A stretch of DNA of 14,901 bases from JAZKAD01 sp040389305 (lineage in GTDB: Bacteria; Pseudomonadota; Alphaproteobacteria; Rickettsiales; Rickettsiaceae): the NCBI GenBank assembly GCA_040389305.1, contig JAZKAD010000070.1, positions 1-14,901 on the forward strand, given 5' to 3'. Positions within the stretch are counted from its first letter, which is position 1. The number at the start of each line of letters is the position of its first letter. The position numbers and the translations under genes are program-made. This document shows positions 7,406-13,799 of the stretch, one piece after another. The notes below the pieces were generated by a model. It made no database searches, had not been told where the DNA came from, and saw only the letters and a program-made list of their open reading frames with translations.

Positions 7406-7783
7406 ATGAAGCATAGCTTTAAAGCCTTGGGTATAGCCTTCTATTACTTTTTACTAGATCTATGGAGTTATTTTAGGATTAACTTCAAATTAAGAAATGT
7501 CTTTTCCATAGATGGATTATTAAAGATCCTTTTTTTGTATAGTGCTTCGGTCTTATGGGTGATTCTTCTCAATTTTGATTTACCCTTCCCTATTAACCAC
7601 AAAGTTCCAACAATAGCCGTTTATACTACCGAAAGGATCGGAGAGAAGTTGCTGCATGATAGAATCAAAATCGCAGCTAAAGCCAATGGGTGGAATGTTA
7701 TTGGAGGAGTCTTTGAAGAGGGGATTATAAATGTTAGTTTATTAAATATTGTTTTTCAATATTTTTTTTCAGCAAATCAATAA
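7406..7783 (+). pseudogene. 5' part of a broken membrane-anchored glycosyltransferase gene
   Basis: This part encodes an aromatic-rich N-terminus, one strongly hydrophobic segment near residues 38-56 (LLKILFLYSASVLWVILLNF), then the beginning of a Rossmann-type domain: VPTIAVYTTERIGEKLLHDR and KANGWNVIGGVFEEG. After about residue 107 the reading is no longer glycosyltransferase: the DNA from about 7730 is an antisense aldehyde dehydrogenase fragment, and the frame ends at a chance TAA at 7781-7783. The rest of the gene resumes near 7900 in another frame. The complete protein would have been a group 1-type glycosyltransferase attached to the inner membrane, perhaps for surface polysaccharide. 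The substrate cannot be read from the sequence. Confidence 0.75.
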
Positions 7784-7892
7784 ATTGCTCTTGTTGATTT
7801 TCATGTATAAAAACATAATCAGGCGCAATACATGTTTGTCCGGCATTTGCAAATTTCCCCCAAACTATTTTAGCTGCCGCCTTTTTCAAATC
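7734..7892 (-). pseudogene. Antisense fragment of an aldehyde dehydrogenase gene
   Basis: Read on the minus strand, 7892 down to 7737 gives 52 codons and then TAA (7736-7734). The peptide contains KIVWGKFANAGQTCIAPDYV, the conserved aldehyde dehydrogenase segment around the catalytic cysteine (codon at 7830-7832), followed by a plausible continuation FIHENQQEQFIDLLKK. Both ends are cut: two codons upstream there is a TAA, and neither the NAD-binding region nor the C-terminal domain is present. The fragment cannot be functional. It sits between the two parts of the glycosyltransferase gene and seems to have replaced or separated its middle. No transposon ends or clear target duplication are visible. 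A real insertion in the genome and a chimeric assembly join are both possible. Confidence 0.8.
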
Positions 7893-7914
7893 TATATATT
7901 ATTCAGCAGCTAGT

Positions 7915-8778
7915 TTGGTCAATCTTATATTCAAACCTCAGTTTAATTTAGCAGTAACACATTATGTTTCTTTCTTGCCTTATGGGTATAATGTCGTCTA
8001 TTTAAACGTTCCTAATGCGATGCTCTTTGATGTGAATGGTGGGTTTAAAGCGCGCTACTCACACCTAAGTCAGTATGATGCTTATGTAGATTTACATAGC
8101 GTAATGCATGGCACCAACCCAATTCTTACAAATGCATTGCAGAAACTTGATAAAGTAGATGTTCCTATTGTGCCCTTATATCTTGCACAGAATAGAGTGG
8201 AATATAGCGCAGCAACAAAAGAGCAAATATTAGTTATAGGAAGTCTTTGGGGATGCAACAGAGACTCCCTGCGTATGAAATTAGCGCTTAAAGCTTTGGC
8301 AGAGGATGATTTGCTCATTGCATATGGACTTGAGGATTCATTGGGGTTTTTGAAGGAAAAATACAAAGGAAGCATTGAAAGCTTTGCCGAAGTTAATGTT
8401 AGAGAAAGTTTATTACAACTGCAAAAAAAATATGGCATCTCCCTTGTTGTGCATAACCTAGAACATATGATCGAGGGATTCCCTACTTCTCGTATAGCGG
8501 AATCTATTGCCGCGGGCGCTCTTGTAATTAGCGATCAACATCCATTTATTAAAAAATACTTTGGAGATAATGTTCTTTATTTTGACTCTCTAACAGATTC
8601 AGACTCTATATATAAGCAAATCAAAGGGCATGCAGAGTGGATAAGACAAAACCCCGAAACAGCGGAAACTATGACAAGAGCTGCATATGATATCTTCATG
8701 ACAGAATTCGCTTTAGAGGATCAATTGCATAAGCTGTATAATTCGTTAATTTCTAAATCCCTATTTACAATTCCATGA
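7915..8778 (+). pseudogene. 3' part of the broken glycosyltransferase gene
   Basis: This open frame holds the C-terminal domain of a group 1-type glycosyltransferase. The key block is FPTSRIAESIAAGALVISDQ followed by FIKKYFGDNVLYFD, the nucleotide-sugar binding region of the Glyco_trans_1_2 (PF13524) type. Upstream of it are NLAVTHYVSFLPYGYNV and LVIGSLWGCNRDSLRMKLAL. The frame begins with a TTG at 7915 and is open back to about 7819, but what lies before about 7895 belongs to the antisense aldehyde dehydrogenase fragment; YYSAASLVN from 7897 may be original. The frame differs from that of the 5' part (7406-7783), so no simple readthrough restores one protein. A separate translated product from TTG 7915 or ATG 8020 is conceivable but would lack the acceptor domain. 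Confidence 0.75.
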
Positions 8779-8792
8779 GTTTCCTCTATACT
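8764..8792 (+). promoter_or_regulatory. Likely promoter of the antiporter gene
   Basis: TTTACA at 8764-8769 and TATACT at 8787-8792 are separated by 17 bases, each one base from the sigma-70 consensus. The start site would be near 8799, giving a leader of about 35 bases before ATG 8834. The -35 lies inside the last codons of the broken glycosyltransferase gene. Confidence 0.55.
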
Positions 8793-8833
8793 TTGATCTT
8801 AAAAACACTTCATAGTTATTTTAAAGATAAAGA

Positions 8834-10564
8834 ATGGAAGAACTAAGCCTCTTACCAAGTGTACTTATATTGATTGCAGCGGCAGTTTTTGTTGTTATCC
8901 TTTTTAAGCATTTTAAACTAAGCCCAGTTCTTGGGTATCTAGTGGCAGGCGCTCTTATAGGAGAGCACGGTCTTGGATACGTTACGCGTGAGAATACCGA
9001 GCTACTCGGGGAATTTGGCGTAGTATTCTTGCTTTTTGCTATTGGACTCGAATTGTCATTCGAACGCTTAAAAGCAATGCGTAAATATGTGTTTGGTCTT
9101 GGCTCGCTCCAAGTTTTAATTACCGCCACTGTAATTGCGGGGGCAGTAGTAATGTTTAGCGGTAGCAATGCTGCTGCTATCATAATAGGCGGAGGGCTTG
9201 CATTATCTTCAACCGCAATCGTGATGCAAGTAATTGAAGAGAGTGGTAGCCAGTCTACTCAAACGGGTCGCATTTCTTTAGCTATATTACTACAACAAGA
9301 TTTTGTCGTAGTACCCTTGCTTGTTATTGTGCCTATCCTTGCTGGCAAAAGCGAAGTACCAATCCTCCAAGCCGTAGGATTATCATTTTTAAAAGCCATT
9401 ATCGCCCTCTTCTGCATATTTATGGTTGGAAGAATTTTCTTGCGCCCTCTATTCAGTCTTATTGCCTCGGATAAAACCAAAAGTAACGAGATCTTTGTCG
9501 CGGCTACTCTTCTTATAGTCTTGTCCGCAGCTTGGAGCACGGATTATCTCGGACTGTCTCTGGCTTTAGGTGCTTTTGTTGCGGGCATTTTAGTGGCTGA
9601 AACGGATTTTCGAATACAGGCAGAAGAGAGTATCAATCCATTCAAAGGTTTATTACTAGGTCTATTCTTCATGTCCGTGGGGATGACTATTGATGTTGTA
9701 GAGATATACAAAGATCTTTATAAAATTCTTATCTTTTCCGTTAGTTTAATCCTTGCAAAAACACTGATTATTAGCAGCCTTTGTATGCTTTTTGGATTTA
9801 GTAAGGGAGTATCCCTTCATGCAGGTTTATTGCTTAGTCAAGGTGGGGAGTTCGCTTTTATATTATTTAATCTTGCTATGTCAAACGGAGTGATTGATCC
9901 TCATATAGGAAAAATACTTTTACTTGTCGTGACTTGTACTATGGCACTGACGCCGATACTATCTTTTATTGGTCAAAAATTTGCAGATACGATAGATGAC
10001 GACAAGGAGCCTTCTTCTATAAAAGTCATGGAGAAAGGGTCAGTAGACTTAACTCAGCATGTGATCGTTGGAGGATTTGGTAGAGTTGGAAAGATGGTAG
10101 CAAGAGTTCTTGAGGCAGAAGATGTTAACTATATAGCAATCGATGTCAACTCTGACCTCGTTAAAGAAGAAAGTGCCAATAGCTTTCCAATTTTTAAAGG
10201 GGACATATCTCAACTTGATATTTTAAGCGCCGCGGGGGCGGGTCGTGCTGTTACAATAATTCTTGCAATTAACAACGAAGTAACCGTTAAAAAAACACTG
10301 AAAATTATATCAAGTAACTTTCCTGATGTTGCAATTATTGTAAAAGCCCCTAACCTTAAACGCGCTGCTGACTTATATGAGGCTGGAGCAACGATTATCG
10401 TCCCTGAGGATTACGAAACAGGGTTGCAACTTGGTGGAGCCGTGCTTAAAACTGTTGGAATTGGTGAGCATGAAATCAATCGTATTAAAACCCAATTCAG
10501 GGATGGTAACTACGTTATGGCGTATCATGATGAAGATTTATTCGATGACGATGAAACGAAGTAG
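8834..10564 (+). CDS. Kef-type monovalent cation:proton antiporter (CPA2) with RCK domain
   Basis: This integral membrane protein exchanges K+ (or Na+) for protons and belongs to the CPA2/KefB-KefC group. Of 576 residues, about 1-390 form the transporter with many membrane segments. Family blocks are LGYLVAGALIGEHGLG near 35, NPFKGLLLGLFFMSVGM near 268, and LLSQGGEFAFILF near 333. From about 408 there is a Rossmann-type RCK/TrkA-N domain beginning HVIVGGFGRVG, with the acidic strand end AIDVNSD, which would bind a nucleotide regulator. The acidic tail EDLFDDDETK is short, and no TrkA-C domain is obvious. No KefF/KefG-type ancillary quinone reductase lies nearby, so glutathione gating as in E. 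coli KefC cannot be assumed. It overlaps the next gene by 14 bases. Confidence 0.93.
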   Translation: MEELSLLPSVLILIAAAVFVVILFKHFKLSPVLGYLVAGALIGEHGLGYVTRENTELLGEFGVVFLLFAIGLELSFERLKAMRKYVFGLGSLQVLITATVIAGAVVMFSGSNAAAIIIGGGLALSSTAIVMQVIEESGSQSTQTGRISLAILLQQDFVVVPLLVIVPILAGKSEVPILQAVGLSFLKAIIALFCIFMVGRIFLRPLFSLIASDKTKSNEIFVAATLLIVLSAAWSTDYLGLSLALGAFVAGILVAETDFRIQAEESINPFKGLLLGLFFMSVGMTIDVVEIYKDLYKILIFSVSLILAKTLIISSLCMLFGFSKGVSLHAGLLLSQGGEFAFILFNLAMSNGVIDPHIGKILLLVVTCTMALTPILSFIGQKFADTIDDDKEPSSIKVMEKGSVDLTQHVIVGGFGRVGKMVARVLEAEDVNYIAIDVNSDLVKEESANSFPIFKGDISQLDILSAAGAGRAVTIILAINNEVTVKKTLKIISSNFPDVAIIVKAPNLKRAADLYEAGATIIVPEDYETGLQLGGAVLKTVGIGEHEINRIKTQFRDGNYVMAYHDEDLFDDDETK

Positions 10565-11072
10565 TTTGTTTTATATAGAGCAATCTCCTCTGCAAATTCT
10601 TATGTTATTTGCTGCAGTACTAACTTTATTTGTATATAACTCCTTAGCTTTTGCCGCTAACAAACCCAATCTTCCGCGTTTTGCCATTACAAAATCCAAT
10701 GAAGTTAATGCAAGAACTGGTCCGGGAGTGCGCTATCCAACCGAGTGGATTTTTATTAAAAAGGGCGAACCTCTTGAAATTACTGCAGAATTTGAGCAAT
10801 GGCGGTATGTACGTGATATTACAGGTGACGTAGGATGGGTACATTCTAGCGTGTTGTCAGGTAAACGTTCAGTGGTTATTCTTGGCACTCAACCTCAAAA
10901 TCTTCACTATACTCAAGACCAGACTTCTAGAGTGGTCGCTACTCTTGAACCTAATTTAAGATGTCAGCTTAAAAGCTGTAAAATAAATGCCTGCAAGCTT
11001 AAATGCAGCTCCTATGTTGGCTGGGTCCCTCATAAATATCTGTGGGGTGTTAAACAAGGCGAAGTATTTTAA
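10551..11072 (+). CDS. Secreted SH3-domain protein (DUF1058/COG3807 type)
   Basis: The 173-residue product has a signal peptide (hydrophobic LQILMLFAAVLTLFVYNSLAFA, cleavage near residue 34) followed by two bacterial SH3 units. The first contains SNEVNARTGPGVRYPTEW, then WRYVRDITGDVGWVHSSVLSG; the second starts near NLHYTQDQTSRVVATLEP and ends VGWVPHKYLWGVKQGE. This is the arrangement of a conserved alphaproteobacterial periplasmic family of unknown exact function, presumed to bind peptidoglycan or a periplasmic partner. The second unit has four cysteines (CQLKSCKINACKLKC), which could form disulfides. ATG 10551 overlaps the antiporter gene by 14 bases; ATG 10545 is an alternative. No strong ribosome binding site is seen, so translational coupling is likely. 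Confidence 0.85.
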   Translation: MKRSSLFYIEQSPLQILMLFAAVLTLFVYNSLAFAANKPNLPRFAITKSNEVNARTGPGVRYPTEWIFIKKGEPLEITAEFEQWRYVRDITGDVGWVHSSVLSGKRSVVILGTQPQNLHYTQDQTSRVVATLEPNLRCQLKSCKINACKLKCSSYVGWVPHKYLWGVKQGEVF

Positions 11073-11109
11073 GGATAGCTTCCGTTATTACAAGAGCCTT
11101 CGTGAAGGT

Positions 11110-11133
11110 CTAGAATAATAACTAGAATAATAA
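11110..11133. repeat. Tandem 12-bp duplication
   Basis: CTAGAATAATAA occurs twice head to tail (11110-11121 and 11122-11133), between the SH3 gene and the tRNA. It has no evident role and looks like replication slippage. Confidence 0.6.
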
Positions 11134-11205
11134 GTAAGACTAGATTCACAATTGAATAAAAAAAGCAGGCGCAAAATATTTAACGTAATAATATAAACTT
11201 TTTGC

Positions 11206-11233
11206 TTGATTATTCTGTCTTTATTTGTATCTT
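11206..11233 (+). promoter_or_regulatory. Weak candidate promoter for tRNA-Gly
   Basis: TTGATT at 11206-11211 and TATCTT at 11228-11233 are 16 bases apart and would start transcription about 12 bases before the tRNA. Both boxes deviate from consensus, so this is only a candidate. The surrounding 180 bases are very AT-rich and carry no gene I can support. Confidence 0.25.
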
Positions 11234-11252
11234 GGTCTTGTTGGCATCATAA

Positions 11253-11327
11253 GCGGGTGTAGCTCAGGGGTAGAGCGCTACCTTGCCAAGGTCGAAGTCG
11301 TGAGTTCGAATCTCATCACCCGCTCCA
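11253..11327 (+). tRNA. tRNA-Gly (anticodon GCC)
   Basis: The full cloverleaf is visible: acceptor GCGGGTG (11253-11259) pairs with CACCCGC (11317-11323), the D arm is GCTC-AGGGGTA-GAGC, the anticodon loop is TTGCCAA with anticodon GCC, the variable loop is AAGTC, and the T arm is GTGAG-TTCGAAT-CTCAT. The discriminator is T and CCA is encoded (11325-11327). The anticodon stem CTACC/GGTCG has one mismatch (U28 opposite C42), where related tRNA-Gly genes have G-C or T-A. It reads GGC and GGU codons. Confidence 0.97.
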
Positions 11328-11454
11328 TTCTACTCTCACATTAGGCTAAAAGTTAGGCCCAATCAGCTCTCATCTTCTTTCTTATCCGTATTTAGAAAAT
11401 CGTGATCTTAGCTATATGTTTGCCTGAGGGCGTATATTAAAAACCACTAACAAA

Positions 11455-11476
11455 TAATTATTCACTAATTATCCAC
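11455..11476 (+). repeat. Tandem 11-bp repeat carrying two DnaA-box-like nonamers
   Basis: TAATTATTCAC (11455-11465) is followed directly by TAATTATCCAC (11466-11476), one mismatch apart. Each contains a TTATNCACT nonamer (11458-11466 and 11469-11477), matching the DnaA box TTATNCACA except at the last base. They are 11 bp apart in the same orientation, about one helical turn. Whether DnaA binds here is unknown. Confidence 0.5.
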
Positions 11477-11512
11477 TCTGGGGTAAGGATTGCTGCAATT
11501 CGATGAATTTTC

Positions 11513-11541
11513 TTGCATATACTCAAAAAGTATGCTATATA
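11513..11541 (+). promoter_or_regulatory. Likely promoter of the alpha/beta hydrolase gene
   Basis: TTGCAT at 11513-11518 and TATATA at 11536-11541 are 17 bases apart, giving a start near 11548 and a leader of about 36 bases. Between them lies an imperfect dyad (GCATATACT, 11515-11523, against AGTATGC, 11529-11535), which could be an operator. AAGG at 11571-11574 is the ribosome binding site. Confidence 0.5.
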
Positions 11542-11583
11542 TTCTAACGAATTTTAATCTTCTTTATTTAAAGGTCATCTCAT

Positions 11584-12340
11584 ATGCCTGAAGTTTTTTT
11601 TAACGGCCCCGCGGGAAGGATTGAGGGTAGATACACTCAATCTCAAGATAAAAAAGCTAAAGTAGTATTGGTTTTGCATCCTCACCCGTTATATGGCGGA
11701 ACCATGAATAACAAAGTGGTATATAGCATATACAAAACTTTTGTTAAAAATGGCTTCACTACTCTCCGAATTAATTTTCGTGGCGTTGGAAAATCTCAAG
11801 GACAATTTGATAACGGCATTGGTGAATTAACAGACGCAGCAACCGCAATTGATTGGTTGCAGCTACATAATCCCTTTAGTAGTGGATACTGGATTGCTGG
11901 ATTTTCTTTTGGGGCTTGGGTTGCCATGCAACTTATTATGCGCAGACCTGAAATTAATAGATTTTCTGATCATTTGAAGCAAACTAATGNNNNNNNNNNG
12001 ACCTGAAATTAGTAACTTTATCGCTGCGTCTCCTCCTGTAAATAAATATGATTTTGGCTTTTTATCTCCATGTCCCATCCCTGGGTTAATAGTTCAGGGC
12101 AATCAAGACAGCGTAGTTCCAGAAGAATCCGTATTAGAATTGATGGAAAGACTATCAAAGCAAAAGCAATCTCGGGTTGAATATAAAACAATTTATGGAG
12201 GGGATCATTTTTTCCGCTCTAAACTAACAGAATTAGAGCTAGCTCTTGAAGATTACATGAAAGACAAATCTCTAGACCAGGGTCTTTTAGATGATAATTC
12301 TGAAGCTCCAAAACCTCGGCAGCACATATTGCTGGATTAG
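11584..12340 (+). CDS. Alpha/beta hydrolase (COG2945 type), interrupted only by an assembly gap
   Basis: A small cytoplasmic alpha/beta hydrolase of unknown substrate. The N-terminal part has HPHPLYGGTMNNKVV and INFRGVGKSQG, and the nucleophile elbow GFSFG puts the catalytic Ser at 108. After the gap, LIVQGNQDSVVPEES supplies the probable acid (Asp157 in the joined protein) and GGDHFF the His (His190). As written, the two halves lie in different frames (11584 onward and up to 12340). The 12 bases GACCTGAAATTA occur on both sides of the 10-N run (11945-11956 and 12000-12011). Collapsing that duplication removes 55 bases and joins both halves into one 233-residue protein with RRPEIS at the seam. 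So I treat it as one intact gene; bases 11957-11989 do not belong to it. AAGG precedes the ATG at good spacing. Confidence 0.9.
11990..11999. other. Assembly gap (10 N)
   Basis: A run of exactly ten Ns, a scaffold placeholder. The flanks share GACCTGAAATTA, so the true gap is probably negative and the contig ends overlap. The 33 bases before the Ns (11957-11989) look like a wrong or divergent contig tail. Confidence 0.95.
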
Positions 12341-12352
12341 TGTAGGAATATG

Positions 12353-12409
12353 CATTATACCAAATTCTATAATTAATAAACTTAGTTAGTTGAAGGATTT
12401 GGTATTATG
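12353..12409 (+). promoter_or_regulatory. Inverted repeat enclosing the hemD start codon
   Basis: CATTATACCAAAT (12353-12365) and ATTTGGTATTATG (12397-12409) are reverse complements at 12 of 13 positions, separated by 31 bases. The second arm contains the hemD ATG (12407-12409) and abuts its ribosome binding site GAAGGA (12392-12397), which would be mostly in the loop. In RNA it could hide the start codon. In DNA it could be an operator around the perfect TATAAT at 12368-12373, which lacks a good -35. Confidence 0.5.
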
Positions 12410-13132
12410 GGATTTGAACTACCCGGAGTATTATTTACTCGTAGCTCTGAAGAAAATACCGCAGCAATATCCCGAGTTGAAAAACTTAATTTCAACGCAT
12501 ATTCCGCTCCTATGCTCTACTACAAAGACGTAGACCCCTACCCTATTAGCCATAAAAACCACATCATCATCACCAGTAAATATGCCGCAAAAATTATAGC
12601 AGTCAAGCATTCTTCCCATGCTGAGTGCTGGGTTGTTGGCAAAGAGTCGGCTAAAATCTTAGAACGGAACCCTTATTTAAAAATCACTGGTATCTCTAAA
12701 AATCTAAAGGAGTTACTTAGTGTCATAAAATTTATCCCCGAAGAAGAAATGGGGGAATTTTTTGAAAACAGCCTTTATCTTTCAGGAAACATAATCACAG
12801 AAGAATTACCCAAATTCATTGAAAGGCATGTGATATATGAAACTTGTTATACCAAAGAATTGCCTCAAAATGTTATAGAAACTATTCAAAATTATCAAAT
12901 TCAATATATTATGGTGTATTCTAAAAACTGCGCTGTTAACTTAATATCCTTACTTACGTCGTATAATCTATTGCCATATATAAGAGCTTCTGTTGTAATG
13001 GCGTTAAGCCAAAAAATTGCTAGTATTTTTGATGGTTTAGTTGTAGACACAATATACAGTCATTCTGCAAATTTTGAAGATACATTGAAGTTATTGGTAC
13101 AATATGAAAAAGCCCGTGCAGAAAAAAACTAA
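12407..13132 (+). CDS. hemD: Uroporphyrinogen-III synthase HemD
   Basis: HemD closes hydroxymethylbilane with inversion of ring D to give uroporphyrinogen III, the branch point for heme. The 241-residue length is normal. The family is poorly conserved, but the product shows the expected pattern: GVLFTRSSEE at the N-terminus, IIITSKYAAKII near 53 (the usual TS-x-x-A/G element), VVG near 75 starting the second half-domain, YETCYTKELP near 144, IMVYSKNCAVNLI and finally VVMALSQKIAS, equivalent to the usual C-terminal cA-x-S-x-x-iA element. A GAAGGA ribosome binding site precedes the ATG. The overlap with the next gene and then hemY supports the call. Other tetrapyrrole enzymes (HemC, HemE) are not in the window. 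Confidence 0.82.
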   Translation: MGFELPGVLFTRSSEENTAAISRVEKLNFNAYSAPMLYYKDVDPYPISHKNHIIITSKYAAKIIAVKHSSHAECWVVGKESAKILERNPYLKITGISKNLKELLSVIKFIPEEEMGEFFENSLYLSGNIITEELPKFIERHVIYETCYTKELPQNVIETIQNYQIQYIMVYSKNCAVNLISLLTSYNLLPYIRASVVMALSQKIASIFDGLVVDTIYSHSANFEDTLKLLVQYEKARAEKN

Positions 13133-13799
13133 AAAACAAAAAATATTATTTGTAATAGCATCTCTCATCATATCTTGTATCTCGATATCTTGTATTTATT
13201 TTTTTCAGGCAAAATCTCAAAATTCAACTAAGCCCCCTCTTCTTACCGTAACCAGTATCCCGCATCAGGAAGGTGATGTAGTTGAGAAAAATAATTCAGA
13301 TAAGCTTATATCACCAAGTTTTGCTAACACTATACAAACTGTTATAAAACAAGATACGATTGAAGAGGATCAAGATAAGCTCGCGGTTGAAGAAGCTACT
13401 TTAAGTCAAGAGGAGCTCCAAAAGAGTAAAACTCAAAAATACCTTGAACAAATTCATAATGTTCATAATTTAATCACACAATTCACTCAAAAAATGAATT
13501 ATAACAAAACACTAGCCGGCATAGAGAAAACAAATTTACCTCCAGAAGTACTTGGAATTCTTGCGGATATGCAGTCTTATGAAGAAAAATATCTAAAATT
13601 CACTAGCCCTTCAACTAAGCTCCTCCCAGAAGAAGGAAAATTATGGGAAATTATTGGACATTTTATTCAAATCCAAAAATTACCCGAAACAAATACAGTA
13701 GATAGCGCAGAATATAACCGCATTCTACAATCTCTTCACATACTTACTGACTATTACTATTCTGAGAGATTTTTAAAACAGGCCCTGAGTCATGATTAG
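13104..13799 (+). CDS. Membrane-anchored coiled-coil protein in the hemD-hemY interval
   Basis: The 231-residue product has a lysine-rich start, a single hydrophobic segment near 14-34 (ILFVIASLIISCISISCIYFF), an acidic low-complexity stretch (around 80-110) and a helical, coiled-coil-like C-terminal half. In many alphaproteobacteria the gene between hemD and hemY encodes a mitofilin/Mic60-like inner-membrane protein with exactly this plan but longer. I cannot recognise the mitofilin C-terminal signature here, so it may be a shortened or strongly diverged relative, or unrelated. ATG 13104 lies 29 bases inside hemD, and the next Met is far downstream. The end overlaps hemY by 8 bases, so all are probably co-transcribed. 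Confidence 0.75.
   Translation: MKKPVQKKTKKQKILFVIASLIISCISISCIYFFQAKSQNSTKPPLLTVTSIPHQEGDVVEKNNSDKLISPSFANTIQTVIKQDTIEEDQDKLAVEEATLSQEELQKSKTQKYLEQIHNVHNLITQFTQKMNYNKTLAGIEKTNLPPEVLGILADMQSYEEKYLKFTSPSTKLLPEEGKLWEIIGHFIQIQKLPETNTVDSAEYNRILQSLHILTDYYYSERFLKQALSHD

Noticed and set aside
7406..8778. Reading the two glycosyltransferase parts as two genuine separate genes
   Set aside because: Neither part is a complete enzyme, the second has only a TTG or an internal ATG as start, and the DNA between them is a piece of an unrelated gene on the opposite strand.
8834..10564. Naming the antiporter kefB or kefC
   Set aside because: The CPA2 transporter and RCK domains are clear, but there is no KefF/KefG partner and the tail differs, so the specific name and glutathione gating are not supported.
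11328..11583. A full replication origin
   Set aside because: Only two near-consensus nonamers are present, without a cluster, a dnaA/hemE neighbourhood or a visible unwinding element. Recorded only as a finding to check.
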